Below the pieces are notes generated by a model, which ran no database searches, had not been told where the DNA came from, and worked only from the letters and a program-made list of their open reading frames with translations. Shown here piece after piece: positions 18,000 to 28,960 of a stretch of DNA of 64,000 nucleotides (its first letter is position 1; every line of letters starts with the position of its first letter). This DNA is from Flavobacterium sp. (GTDB lineage Bacteria > Bacteroidota > Bacteroidia > Flavobacteriales > Flavobacteriaceae): contig JAEUTY010000008.1 of NCBI GenBank assembly GCA_016787805.1, positions 1 through 64,000 on the forward strand, given 5' to 3'. The position numbers and the translations under genes were made by a program.

Positions 18000-19637
18000 T
18001 TATTCTATTTTTTTGGCTGGTGGATTGTTTTTGTCGTAATCGATAGTTTCTTTACGAACCTCCATTGGAGCATCTGGAAGCGCGTCTTCAATAGCTTTTT
18101 CGCGTTGCGCTTCGTAGTCAAATTCGTTTTCTTCAGGTGGAAAAATATCTTCTTTGGTCTTTATTCGTTCATCGCCACGCCAGTTAAAACCACGTAGTTT
18201 TCGAGCATTTTCAGGTAAATCTGCTTCTGGATAAATATCGCCATCTACATCTTTATAAAAGGTAATAGTGCTGATTTTTGAGTCTTCAAATTGAATGTTG
18301 ATTTTACTGCTTACATTTTTATTGATACCAATAAGTTCATTTTTGTCATCACGCATGTAATAAACCACTTCGGTGTTTTTAATCATGTCCACTTCATTTA
18401 GTTTATTATTCAAAAACTTACCATATAAGTTCATTCCTTTTACCTGATTGTAACCAGTTCCAATAGTGTCTTTTGAAGCAATAAAAGCATTGTTTAATAC
18501 TTTTAAAGAATCAAGTTTCTCTGTTTTGTTATTGCCAATTAAATGCATCAAATCGCCAGTCAATTGGTTGTCGTAATTCCAAAGAATTGGTTTTCCAATC
18601 AGTTGGGTTAATGCTTTTTTCTGACTAGAATGAATCGAATCACATTTACCACTCATATCGGTTTTAAAAAAACGAACGTTATTATAACCACGAACAACTC
18701 GTTCGTTTTGTTTTCCTGTCACAACTAAACGCTTGGCGTGAACAAACATCGAATCATTTTCGACTAAATACCGAACAGAAGCTCTTTTGGTAATGTATAA
18801 TGAATCTTTATTACGATACACTTCTCCATAATGACCTTTAATAATGGCTTTGTTGATCGAATCGGTGATTTTTACATTGCGAGTAGCTGAGGCAAATTCA
18901 CGGTTTCGGTCGTAATACAAACTATCACCTTTTATAAGTCGATCATTGTATTTGATGTAAGACTTTTTAACGAAATGAGCCTTATTGGTTTTGGTATTGT
19001 AAAATCCTTTTTCGGTATAAATATAATTTTCTTTCCCAGTAATTGTTGATGGTCCGTACAAGTAAGTATGTCCTGAATTGGTATAATAATCAAGGTGATT
19101 TGACTTGATGACATACTTCGGATTGGTTATGGTTACTGCTGATAGAAATTGGTATTTTTTTTGGGCTACATAGTATTTTCCAGTGTTGCTGGTTAAGGTG
19201 TTTTCGTTGTTTATAATTGTTCCGAAAGTATCATAATAAGCCACTTGACTATTGCGGTCAAAATTAATTTTATCAGTAACCAATGACATTTCTGGAGAAC
19301 GCAACGAAACATTTCCTGTAGTGTAAGCATGGCGAATGTTTCCGTTATATTCGGCATAATCGCCATGCAAATACAACGTGTCACCTTGAATAATATTCAC
19401 ATTTCCAAACGCTTTTAAATAATTTTCTTTCATGTAATAATAAGCCTTATTACAACTTAAAATTGCACCGTCGTGATTGGCTCTTACATTTCCAGTAAGA
19501 ATCATTGCGTCGGGAAACTCATATTGATTGATATCTTGAAAATCGGAATTCTCAATAAAAATTGGTTTGCCTTTTTGTTCCTGAGCTTTGATCAATAAAG
19601 GAAGTGAAAAAAACAGTATATAGATTAGGTTTTTCAA
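18000..19637 (-). CDS. OstA/LptA-like periplasmic protein
   Basis: A 545-residue protein with a signal peptide (KNLIYILFFSLPLLIKAQ) and a long run of short beta-strand repeats of the LptA/OstA beta-jellyroll type, such as A-I-L-T-G-N-V-R-A-N-H-D-G-A, N-V-N-I-I-Q-G-D-T-L-Y-L-H-G-D-Y-A and Y-T-T-G-N-V-S-L. LptA-type proteins bridge the periplasm in lipopolysaccharide transport, and this is a Bacteroidota long form. The C-terminus (about 495-545) is charged and Pro-rich. The start is TTG at 19637: it directly precedes the signal peptide and no ATG is available. A -7 element sits at 19655. Confidence 0.82.
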   Translation of the reverse strand: MKNLIYILFFSLPLLIKAQEQKGKPIFIENSDFQDINQYEFPDAMILTGNVRANHDGAILSCNKAYYYMKENYLKAFGNVNIIQGDTLYLHGDYAEYNGNIRHAYTTGNVSLRSPEMSLVTDKINFDRNSQVAYYDTFGTIINNENTLTSNTGKYYVAQKKYQFLSAVTITNPKYVIKSNHLDYYTNSGHTYLYGPSTITGKENYIYTEKGFYNTKTNKAHFVKKSYIKYNDRLIKGDSLYYDRNREFASATRNVKITDSINKAIIKGHYGEVYRNKDSLYITKRASVRYLVENDSMFVHAKRLVVTGKQNERVVRGYNNVRFFKTDMSGKCDSIHSSQKKALTQLIGKPILWNYDNQLTGDLMHLIGNNKTEKLDSLKVLNNAFIASKDTIGTGYNQVKGMNLYGKFLNNKLNEVDMIKNTEVVYYMRDDKNELIGINKNVSSKINIQFEDSKISTITFYKDVDGDIYPEADLPENARKLRGFNWRGDERIKTKEDIFPPEENEFDYEAQREKAIEDALPDAPMEVRKETIDYDKNNPPAKKIE

Positions 19638-19654
19638 TGCGAATAATTTTGCGT

Positions 19655-19662
19655 CAAATTTA
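19655..19662 (-). promoter_or_regulatory. -7 promoter element of the OstA-like gene (TAAATTTG)
   Basis: Exact TAnnTTTG on the minus strand, 17 nt upstream of the TTG start; it supports that start. Confidence 0.45.
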
Positions 19663-19715
19663 AGTAAAATCTACAAAGGGCAGTTTGTATTAAGAAATAT
19701 TTATCATGAACAAAT

Positions 19716-19738
19716 AAAATAGAGAAGAGAAAATAGAA
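19716..19738 (+). repeat. 23-nt dispersed repeat, copy 1
   Basis: An A/G-rich 23-mer containing AGAGAAGAGAAAATAGAA; an identical copy is at 56401-56423. Both are intergenic. Confidence 0.7.
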
Positions 19739-19800
19739 TAAAAAGAATAGATAATCGAATATTGATTTTGAACTACTGATTTAGTGTTGAAGTTTGTATT

Positions 19801-19890
19801 CTAGCCCCGATTGAAGGAAACCCCGATAGCTATCGGGATGTAAGAAAAGCGGGAAAATGGTTTACAAAATGAACCAAGCCATTCGCTTCA
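19801..19890 (+). repeat. Structured intergenic repeat, copy A
   Basis: Starts CTAGCCCCGATTGAAG (19801-19816), contains the perfect palindrome CCCGATAGCTATCGGG, then AAAGCGGGAAAATGG and CCAAGCCATTCGCTTC near the end. The same start and end modules recur at 60731-60824 (inverted) and 63008-63112. It fills most of the 338-nt gap between the OstA-like gene and the GH13 gene, upstream of the latter's promoter. Confidence 0.75.
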
Positions 19891-19922
19891 AAACTTTTTT
19901 AGGAACTTACTTCTTTAGATGG

Positions 19923-19951
19923 TTGTTGTTGAATTCAAATTTTTATATTTG
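19923..19951 (+). promoter_or_regulatory. Complete Bacteroidota promoter of the GH13 gene
   Basis: TTG at 19923-19925 and TATATTTG at 19944-19951 are separated by 18 nt, close to the TTTG-N19-TAnnTTTG consensus. Initiation would fall near 19956, which rules out the in-frame start at 19919 and supports the ATG at 19976. Confidence 0.6.
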
Positions 19952-19975
19952 TTGACCGATGTAAAATTTCATATC

Positions 19976-21844
19976 ATGAGAAAGTTATTGTTGTTAGTTT
20001 TGATTGCATGTGCCTTGAGTTCGAATGCGCAAACGAAGAAGAAAAAAATATCTAAAACGAATAAAAATGTTACTGTAGTGGAGAAGAAAAAAGTTGTATA
20101 TCAGGTTTTTACAAGACTATTTGGAAATACTAACACAACCAACAAACCTTGGGGAACATTGGAAGAAAATGGCGTTGGAAAATTCAATGATTTTACAGAT
20201 AAAGCTTTACAAGAAATAAAAAAGTTAGGTGTCACTCACATTTGGTATACTGGAGTTCCGCATCATGCTTTGGTTCGTGATTATACCAACATCGGAATTT
20301 CAAACGACGATCCTGAAGTAGTAAAAGGTCGAGCTGGTTCGCCTTATGCTGTTAAAGATTATTACAATGTAAACCCTGATTTGGCGGTTAATCCGGCCAA
20401 TCGTTTGCAAGAATTTGAAGCCTTAATTGCCCGAACACACAAAAACGGTTTGCAATTACTTATTGATATTGTTCCGAATCACATTGCCCGAAAATACGAA
20501 GGGAAAAACAATCCGAAAGGGGTTCGCGATTTTGGAGCCGACGATGATACGAGTGTTGAATATGCTCGAAACAACAACTTTTATTATATTCCTGGTCAAG
20601 CTTTTCAAGTGCCAACATCGGATAATTATAAGCCTTTGAATGGCGAGTCGAACCCAATGATTGACGGAAAGTTTTCTGAAAATCCAGCCAAATGGACAGG
20701 CAATGGTTCGCGTTTGGCCAAACCAGACATCAACGATTGGTACGAAACAGTTAAAGTAAATTACGGTGTTCGTCCAGATGGTTCTAAAGATTTTCCCGAA
20801 TTGCCCGCGGGTTACGATAAAAAATCGTACAAAGAACATTACGCTTTTTGGAAAGACAAAGACGTGCCAAGTTCGTGGAAAAAATTTAAAGATATTGCAC
20901 TGTATTGGACCGCCAAAGGCGTGGATGGTTTTCGTTATGATATGGCCGAAATGGTGCCGTACGAATTTTGGAGTTATATGAATTCGGCGATAAAAATGAA
21001 AAACCCAAATGCGTTTTTATTAGCTGAAGTGTATAATCCGAATGAATACCGCAATTATATTCGTTTGGGAAAAATGGATTATTTGTATGACAAAGTGGAA
21101 ACTTATGATTATTTGAAAGACGTGATTCGCGGGAAGAAAAATCCTGATGGTTTATCGGCGATTCAAAATAATATGAAAGACATTGAACACCATATGTTGC
21201 ATTTTTTGGATAATCACGACGAACAACGATTGGCTTGTGCCGATTTTGCTGGAAGTGGTGAACGTGGAAAACCATTAATGGTTGTTTCAGCGTTGATGAG
21301 TTCTTCGCCAACCATGATTTATTTCGGGCAAGAAGTAGGCGAGGCCGGAACTATTGATGGTGGATTTGGAAAACCAACGCGTACCTCTATTTTTGATTAT
21401 GTTGGCGTTCCCAATCACCAACGCTGGATGAACAACAAACAATTTGATGGTGGTCAATTATCCTCAAGCGAAAAGGACTTACGCGATTTTTACAAACGAT
21501 TGCTCAATTTTACCATTAAAAGTGATGCTTTGATGGGCCAATTTCAAGAAATTCAAACCGTCAATCGTCAGCAAACGGCCAATTATGGGGAAAATGTGTA
21601 TTCATTTGTGCGTTGGTCTGCCTCTGAAAAACTCATCGTAGTTTCCAATATTTCTCCAGATAATGAAAGTACGTTTAGTTTGCAAATTCCTTCTGATGTT
21701 GTTAAAATCTGGAAACTCAAAGATGGAAATTACACTGTAAAAGATCAATTGTATGGTAATTCATTCACTTTGAAAGTGACGCAAGGTGTGGGAAGCGTAA
21801 AACTAACCGTAAAGCCTAGCGAAAGTTTCGTTTTGAAATTGTAA
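19976..21844 (+). CDS. Alpha-amylase family (GH13) glycosidase, exported
   Basis: A 622-residue protein with a signal peptide (RKLLLLVLIACALSSNAQ), a short Lys-rich linker (21-40), a TIM barrel and a C-terminal beta-sandwich (about 540-622). GH13 motifs: D-I-V-P-N-H (164-169), G-F-R-Y-D-M with nucleophile Asp322, L-L-A-E-V with acid/base Glu351 and F-L-D-N-H-D-E with Asp415. It should cleave or transfer alpha-1,4 or alpha-1,6 glucans in the periplasm. No SusC/SusD-type genes are adjacent. The next gene, a Crp/Fnr-type regulator, starts 1 nt after its stop. Confidence 0.9.
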   Translation: MRKLLLLVLIACALSSNAQTKKKKISKTNKNVTVVEKKKVVYQVFTRLFGNTNTTNKPWGTLEENGVGKFNDFTDKALQEIKKLGVTHIWYTGVPHHALVRDYTNIGISNDDPEVVKGRAGSPYAVKDYYNVNPDLAVNPANRLQEFEALIARTHKNGLQLLIDIVPNHIARKYEGKNNPKGVRDFGADDDTSVEYARNNNFYYIPGQAFQVPTSDNYKPLNGESNPMIDGKFSENPAKWTGNGSRLAKPDINDWYETVKVNYGVRPDGSKDFPELPAGYDKKSYKEHYAFWKDKDVPSSWKKFKDIALYWTAKGVDGFRYDMAEMVPYEFWSYMNSAIKMKNPNAFLLAEVYNPNEYRNYIRLGKMDYLYDKVETYDYLKDVIRGKKNPDGLSAIQNNMKDIEHHMLHFLDNHDEQRLACADFAGSGERGKPLMVVSALMSSSPTMIYFGQEVGEAGTIDGGFGKPTRTSIFDYVGVPNHQRWMNNKQFDGGQLSSSEKDLRDFYKRLLNFTIKSDALMGQFQEIQTVNRQQTANYGENVYSFVRWSASEKLIVVSNISPDNESTFSLQIPSDVVKIWKLKDGNYTVKDQLYGNSFTLKVTQGVGSVKLTVKPSESFVLKL

Positions 21845-21845
21845 G

Positions 21846-22433
21846 ATGTTTTCCAAATTCAGAGCAAAAGTTATCAAAATCGCGCCGATTTCCCAAGAGG
21901 AATGTGATCGTTATTTTTTGGAAAAGAAAATTCCAACCGTTTTAGCAGCCAAATATTATTTTTTGAAGGAAGGAGAAATCAACTCTAAAATGGCTTTTGT
22001 TCAAAAAGGTGTCTTGCGTATGTTTTACATTGCAGAAGATGGAAAGGAAATCAACGTACAATTCTTTTTTGAAGATGATTTTGTGGCATCGTACCAAAGT
22101 TTCATTACCCAAACGCCAAGCAAATATTATATTCAAGCTTTAGAAGATTGTGAGCTGATTACGATTTCTTATGATTCGCTTCAAAATGCGTATTCTAACT
22201 CTTTGCCTTGGCAACAATTTGGTCGAATTATCGCCGAAAAAGTCTACACGCTTTCCGAACAACGTAATGAAAGTTTACTTTTTATGAATGCCCAAGAACG
22301 GTATTTAGATTTGGCCAAGAAAAGACCTATTGTTTTTGAGAAAGTTCCTTTGTATCATATAGCTTCTTTCCTCGGAATTGAACGCGAAAGTTTGAGTCGA
22401 ATTCGCAAAAAAATAGTTAAAAACGGATTGTAA
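21846..22433 (+). CDS. Crp/Fnr family transcriptional regulator
   Basis: A 195-residue protein with an N-terminal cyclic-nucleotide-binding-type beta-barrel (about 25-120, with E-G-E-I-N-S-K-M-A-F-V-Q-K-G-V-L-R) and a C-terminal winged helix (about 145-192; I-A-S-F-L-G-I-E-R-E-S-L-S-R-I-R). It lacks the R/T-S/T pair of a true cAMP pocket and has no N-terminal Cys cluster for an iron-sulfur centre, so the signal is unknown. It lies 1 nt after the GH13 gene and is translationally coupled, suggesting control of glucan use or a stress response. Confidence 0.85.
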   Translation: MFSKFRAKVIKIAPISQEECDRYFLEKKIPTVLAAKYYFLKEGEINSKMAFVQKGVLRMFYIAEDGKEINVQFFFEDDFVASYQSFITQTPSKYYIQALEDCELITISYDSLQNAYSNSLPWQQFGRIIAEKVYTLSEQRNESLLFMNAQERYLDLAKKRPIVFEKVPLYHIASFLGIERESLSRIRKKIVKNGL

Positions 22434-22465
22434 CCTACATCAATTTTTATTCCAAAACACTACTT

Positions 22466-22473
22466 TAATTTTG
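22466..22473 (+). promoter_or_regulatory. -7 promoter element of the DinB gene (TAATTTTG)
   Basis: Exact TAnnTTTG, 20 nt upstream of the ATG at 22494. Confidence 0.45.
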
Positions 22474-22493
22474 GTGTATTAAAATCGTACACC

Positions 22494-23135
22494 ATGAAAA
22501 TCAATGACGTAATTTTTTCGTTACAAAACGAAGTAGAACAACTCACAACTTTATCAGTTGAGGCAAATGATACACTTTTTTTTAGTACATTAAAAGAAGG
22601 AAAATGGTCGATTGCCGAGCATTTGACGCATCTAGCATTGTCATTATTACCCGTAAATAATTTGTTGAAACAACCCGAATTGATGCTAGAGCGTTGGGGA
22701 AAATCCAACCGTAAATCGCGTGAATTAGTTGTTTTTTTGGAAGATTATAAAATGGCTGTTGCTACGGCCGATTGGAAAGCTTTTCCGCCTTTTGTTCCGA
22801 AAAGTGCTACCGAATCAAATGATTATTTGCAACAGCATTCTACTACTTCCGAAGATAAGAAAAACGACTTTTATCAGCTTACAGGCGAAACGATAAAAGG
22901 ATTGCGCGACAAATTTGAACTCGATACCAATGCCACAAAAGCTGAGGTAGCGAACAAATTGGGACAACAATACCAACTTTTTTTTCAATTGGTCAGTAAT
23001 TTAAGTGATGAACACTTGGAGGCTTGTCAAATTCCTTTGCCTTATGTTGGTTTAATTACGTGCAAAGAGATGATTTACTTTACTTACAATCACACCAAAG
23101 TGCATCGAATGGCGATTGAAAGAGATTGGCTGTAA
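22494..23135 (+). CDS. DinB superfamily protein
   Basis: A 213-residue four-helix-bundle-type protein. The N-terminal part has G-K-W-S-I-A-E-H-L-T-H-L (about 37-48) and the end has Y-N-H-T-K-V-H-R-M. These supply His residues of the metal site common in DinB/YfiT thiol-S-transferase-like proteins. It is cytoplasmic with no signal. It has its own -7 element and is followed by a bidirectional terminator shared with purA. Substrate unknown; bacillithiol-type transferase or detoxification is only a family-level guess. Confidence 0.78.
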   Translation: MKINDVIFSLQNEVEQLTTLSVEANDTLFFSTLKEGKWSIAEHLTHLALSLLPVNNLLKQPELMLERWGKSNRKSRELVVFLEDYKMAVATADWKAFPPFVPKSATESNDYLQQHSTTSEDKKNDFYQLTGETIKGLRDKFELDTNATKAEVANKLGQQYQLFFQLVSNLSDEHLEACQIPLPYVGLITCKEMIYFTYNHTKVHRMAIERDWL

Positions 23136-23138
23136 ACA

Positions 23139-23166
23139 AAAACCCTTTCTTTTGGAAAGGGTTTTT
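23139..23166. terminator. Bidirectional terminator between DinB gene and purA
   Basis: AAACCCTTTC and GAAAGGGTTT form a GC-containing stem with a short TTTG-type loop, with A-run on the left and T-run on the right. It works for both convergent genes. Confidence 0.85.
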
Positions 23167-23168
23167 AA

Positions 23169-24937
<1,769 letters not shown>

Positions 24938-24942
24938 ATCGG

Positions 24943-24950
24943 CAAAGATA
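24943..24950 (-). promoter_or_regulatory. -7 promoter element of fur-purA (TATCTTTG)
   Basis: Exact TAnnTTTG on the minus strand, ending 5 nt before the Fur ATG. If used, the transcript starts at or next to the initiation codon. Confidence 0.4.
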
Positions 24951-25028
24951 AATTTTAGTTGAGACGTATGAAAATTTTACGGGTTGAAGTTATAAACTTG
25001 TTGTTAATAAAAGTCGAAAGTCAAAAGG

Positions 25029-27248
25029 CTAATTTTTATAAACGCGAGTGATTTTATCTACGCCGTCAATTTTTTTGATGTTATCGATGAGTTTTTTCAA
25101 GATGGTATTATTTTGAACGATTACGGTAACTTGTCCTTTGAAAATTCCGGCTTCACCACTAAGCGAAATACTCTGGATATTCACGTGCATTTGGTTGGAA
25201 ATGACTTTGGTTAATTCGTTGGTTAAACCTAAAGTGTCCATTCCGGTTATGTTGAGAATAGCCTTGAATTCTTGTTGAGTCGAGTCAATCCATTTGGCTG
25301 GCATGATGCGATACGCGTAGTTGGATTGCATGCTAATAGCGTTCGGGCAATCGCGTTTGTGTACTTTGATGCCTTCGTTGATGGTAACAAAACCAAATAC
25401 TTCGTCGCCAGGAATTGGGTTGCAACAAGTGGAAAGTTTGTAATCCAAACGATCTTGTTCTTTGCCAAAAACGAGCAGATTGTAGTTGCTACTGAGTTCT
25501 TGTTTGTTGATTTCATCGGGGTTACTTGTTGGCGACCGTTTGATTTTATTTTTAAAGAAATTAATCAGCGTATTGCTTTTTTGAGCCGCAAAGTCTTTGA
25601 GTTGTTGGTTTTCAATAGAGCCAATTCCAACGCGGTAAAATAAGTCTAAACTTGTTTTTAATTTAAAAAAACTAACCAACTCGTTGATAACGCCTTCATT
25701 CAAAGTGATTTTTAAATGTTTAAGCTTTCTAGTAAGTAATTCTCGACCTTCTTCTGCAATTTTTTTGGTGTTTTCGTTGAGTACGTTACGGATTTTATTT
25801 TTCGCCCTCGATGTGGTTACATAATCCAACCAGTTGATTGTTGGTTTTTGATTGGGAGAAGTAATGACTTCAATTTGATCACCGCTTTTAAGTTCGTAAT
25901 TTAATGGAACTAATTTTCCGTTCACACGAGTTCCGCGTGTTTTTACTCCGATTTCAGAGTGAATACTGAAGGCAAAATCGAGAGAAGTTGCACCTTTAGG
26001 TAACGATTTGATTTCGCCTTTGGGTGTAAATACGAAAATTTCCTTAGCGTAGAGATTCATTTTAAAATCTTCTACAAAATCAACCGCATTGGTTTCGGAA
26101 TTTTCGAGTGCTTCTTTGAGCAAATTCAACCAAACATCCAAACCACTTTCTTCAGTTGCTCCTTGTTTGTATTTGTAATGGGCTGCGTACCCTTTTTCGG
26201 CAATTTCATCCATTCGCTCACTGCGTACCTGAATTTCAACCCAACGACCTTTTGGTCCCATTACAGTAATGTGTAAGGCTTCATAACCTGTTGATTTAGG
26301 TGATGAAATCCAATCGCGCAAACGACTTGGACTCGGACGGTAATGATCGGTTACGATGGAATAAATTTTCCAAGCCACGAATTTTTCGTCGTGTAGATTG
26401 GATTTGTAAATGATACGTAAGGCAAATTTGTCAAATACTTCGTCGAAACTGACGTTTTGCGCCGCCATTTTTCGACGAATAGAGTACACCGATTTGGGGC
26501 GGCCTTTAATGATGTAATCGACCCCTTCTTCGTCGAGTGATTTTTTTAGTACGTCTGAAACCAATTTGATGTAGGCGTCTTGCTCTTCTTTGGTTTCTTT
26601 TATCTTACTGACGATGTCGTTGTAAACATCAGGTTCGGTATATTTTAAACCTAAATCTTCCAATTTGGTTTTGATGTTGTACAATCCCAATCGATGGGCG
26701 AGTGGTGCGTAAATGTATAAAGTTTCCGATGCAATTTTGACTTGTTTGTAGTCGGGCATCGAATCCATGGTTTGCATATTGTGCAAACGGTCGGCTATTT
26801 TGATTAAAATCACACGAACATCGTCATTCAAGGTCAAAAGCATTTTTCTGAAATTTTCCGCTTGCATGGAAATATTCATGTCTTTTTTAACCTGTGAAAT
26901 TTTGGTCAAACCTTCCACTAAATGCGCAATTTTGGGATTGAAAAGTTTTTCCAAATCCTCAACAGTTATGGGTGTATCTTCCACAACATCGTGAAGCAAA
27001 GCGGCTGCAATTCCTGTGGCGCCCAAACCAATTTCCGAAGCTACAATTTTAGCCACACCAATAGGATGAAAAATATAGGCTTCACCCGATTTTCGGCGTT
27101 GGTCTTTGTGCGCGTCAACCGCTACATCAAAAGCTTTTCGAATTAGTTTTTTATCATCTACGGAAAGTTTCTGATAACTAATTCGAAGTAATTCTTTGTA
27201 CTCTCGGGCTAAGGCTTTTTTTTCTTCTTCTAAATCAATCTCAGTCAT
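25029..27248 (-). CDS. Bifunctional (p)ppGpp synthetase/hydrolase (RelA/SpoT homologue)
   Basis: A 739-residue long RSH protein controlling the stringent response. Order: HD hydrolase (about 40-195) with intact H-D (86-87) and E-D (90-91); synthetase (about 245-370) with G-R-P-K-S-V-Y-S-I-R-R-K and E-I-Q-V-R-S; TGS (about 405-465); a zinc-finger-like region with C-C-N-P-I-P-G-D-E; and ACT (about 665-739). Both catalytic halves keep their key residues, so it is probably bifunctional. It lies 91 nt upstream of fur on the same strand. Confidence 0.95.
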   Translation of the reverse strand: MTEIDLEEEKKALAREYKELLRISYQKLSVDDKKLIRKAFDVAVDAHKDQRRKSGEAYIFHPIGVAKIVASEIGLGATGIAAALLHDVVEDTPITVEDLEKLFNPKIAHLVEGLTKISQVKKDMNISMQAENFRKMLLTLNDDVRVILIKIADRLHNMQTMDSMPDYKQVKIASETLYIYAPLAHRLGLYNIKTKLEDLGLKYTEPDVYNDIVSKIKETKEEQDAYIKLVSDVLKKSLDEEGVDYIIKGRPKSVYSIRRKMAAQNVSFDEVFDKFALRIIYKSNLHDEKFVAWKIYSIVTDHYRPSPSRLRDWISSPKSTGYEALHITVMGPKGRWVEIQVRSERMDEIAEKGYAAHYKYKQGATEESGLDVWLNLLKEALENSETNAVDFVEDFKMNLYAKEIFVFTPKGEIKSLPKGATSLDFAFSIHSEIGVKTRGTRVNGKLVPLNYELKSGDQIEVITSPNQKPTINWLDYVTTSRAKNKIRNVLNENTKKIAEEGRELLTRKLKHLKITLNEGVINELVSFFKLKTSLDLFYRVGIGSIENQQLKDFAAQKSNTLINFFKNKIKRSPTSNPDEINKQELSSNYNLLVFGKEQDRLDYKLSTCCNPIPGDEVFGFVTINEGIKVHKRDCPNAISMQSNYAYRIMPAKWIDSTQQEFKAILNITGMDTLGLTNELTKVISNQMHVNIQSISLSGEAGIFKGQVTVIVQNNTILKKLIDNIKKIDGVDKITRVYKN

Positions 27249-27391
27249 GGGTAATTCTTCAATTCACTAAAATTAGAAATAATTCTTCAATATCCAATAG
27301 CTAAGGTGAAGAAATTCCAAATAAAAAAGACAAATTTCAATTAAGAAAAAAAATCAAAAATAAAATGATGAAAATCGATAAGTAGATGTAA

Positions 27392-28939
27392 TTAGACTTT
27401 GTTTTTTTGAATTACTTTCGTGAAATCCAAATCGTGAAAATCATAACTAAAATCGGTCAATGGCGAAATAGCTTTCATCGTAAAGCCAGTAGCTTTTCCC
27501 TTGGCATCTACTTTGAAGAAAATATGTGCATCGGCATTAAAACTACGCACATCCCATTTGACTACAAAGTTTTGATTTTTATACAAAAACACTTCACCTT
27601 TCAAACGCGGTGAACGCGAAGACTTAAAGTACAATTTACCGTTTTTTTCTGAAATGATTACTTCACCAAACCAATTGTCTTTGTAGGAACCAATGTATTT
27701 TTTAGGATTTACTTTAATTGTATTAGCAGTAACGGTTTGCCAAACTTCGGTAGTAATTTTGTCGGCATCTTCTTCTTTGCCTTTTCGGTCTTTACTCAAA
27801 AAAGACAAATGATCAAAAGCTGGTAAACCCATATAACTATCCTTAATAGTGTTGGAAATAGTAGTAAAAGCTGCTCCCGATTGTTGATTAGTCAATACAA
27901 TAATTCCTAGTTGGATTTCAGGAAGCATAATCGATTGTGTTACAATTCCGTCCAAACCTCCTGTGTGTGAAACTTGTAAAAAGCCATTGTAATCAGTCAG
28001 TTGCCAACCCAATCCATAAGCTCTAAAATTGGTTTTGTAGGGATAGGAATTGCGTTCGGGTAAGATGGTTTGCGGTGTCCACATTTCTTTATGTTGTTTT
28101 TCGCTGAACACTTGAAGAATGTTGTATTTTCCCTTGTTCATTTGCAAGATTAACCATTTACTTAAGTCGTTTGTACTCGAATATAAACCAGCAGCCGCAT
28201 CAAAAATAGAGTTTTTATAACGCGGAATAACTTGCAATTTTCCTTCAGTTGGAACATGTGGAGCAATAACATTTGTAGTATCTTTCAAACGCGACCATGA
28301 AGAAGCACTATTGTTCATTCCGATGGGTTTCATGATGCGTTCTTCTACGAACTCACACCATGTTTTGCCAGATACTTTTGCAACAACTTCGCCAGCAATG
28401 ACATACAATAAATTGTCATAATCATATTTGGTTCGGAAACCTGAAACGGGTTTTAAATATTGAATGTTGTTTACAATATCTTTTGGAGTAAAATTGTGTC
28501 CGTCGGGCCAAATCATCAAATCACCTGCGCCCAAACCCAATCCGCTTTTGTGAGTGAGTAAATCGCGAATGGTGAATTCATCGGTAACGTACTTGTTGTA
28601 CATTTTAAATTCAGGCAAATATTTTTTTACTTTATCATCCCAATTGATTTTCCCTTCATCTACTAAAATAGCTAATGCGGCCGAAGTAAATGCTTTACTA
28701 TTAGAAGCAATTCCGAAAAGTGTATTGCCATCTACTTTTTGTTGTGTTTGGATGTTGGTAACGCCATATCCTTTTGAAAGCACTATTTTTCCATCTTTAA
28801 TAATGGCAACTGCAATTCCAGGTACATTAAATGTGGCTCGGGTTTTTTCAACTAATTCGTCAAGTTGATTTTCGGTAATTTGGGTAAAAGAAAGGTAGGA
28901 GCAAGTAAGGCAAATAAAGCTAAAAAAATATTGTTTCAT
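27392..28939 (-). CDS. Serine hydrolase, class C beta-lactamase family, with C-terminal DUF3471-like domain
   Basis: A 515-residue exported protein with a signal peptide (KQYFFSFICLTCSYLSFTQ). The penicillin-binding fold shows S-N-S-K (Ser79, Lys82), Y-D-N in the second motif and H-T-G-G in the third. A C-terminal beta-domain (about 400-515) follows, of the type found in many Bacteroidota relatives. It probably acts in the periplasm as a peptidase or esterase; antibiotic resistance should not be assumed. It lies 21 nt downstream of the TrmH-type gene. Confidence 0.87.
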   Translation of the reverse strand: MKQYFFSFICLTCSYLSFTQITENQLDELVEKTRATFNVPGIAVAIIKDGKIVLSKGYGVTNIQTQQKVDGNTLFGIASNSKAFTSAALAILVDEGKINWDDKVKKYLPEFKMYNKYVTDEFTIRDLLTHKSGLGLGAGDLMIWPDGHNFTPKDIVNNIQYLKPVSGFRTKYDYDNLLYVIAGEVVAKVSGKTWCEFVEERIMKPIGMNNSASSWSRLKDTTNVIAPHVPTEGKLQVIPRYKNSIFDAAAGLYSSTNDLSKWLILQMNKGKYNILQVFSEKQHKEMWTPQTILPERNSYPYKTNFRAYGLGWQLTDYNGFLQVSHTGGLDGIVTQSIMLPEIQLGIIVLTNQQSGAAFTTISNTIKDSYMGLPAFDHLSFLSKDRKGKEEDADKITTEVWQTVTANTIKVNPKKYIGSYKDNWFGEVIISEKNGKLYFKSSRSPRLKGEVFLYKNQNFVVKWDVRSFNADAHIFFKVDAKGKATGFTMKAISPLTDFSYDFHDLDFTKVIQKNKV

Positions 28940-28960
28940 TATGGTTGAATTAAGTTGAAA

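Noticed and set aside
20456..21311. Minus-strand open frames of 127 and 141 codons inside the GH13 gene
   Set aside because: The plus-strand GH13 product has all catalytic motifs in frame. The antisense frames lack any domain and start codon context.
27392..28939. Antibiotic-resistance beta-lactamase
   Set aside because: It has the S-x-x-K, Y-x-N and H-T-G-G motifs of the whole serine-hydrolase family, but a DUF3471-like end and no context for resistance.
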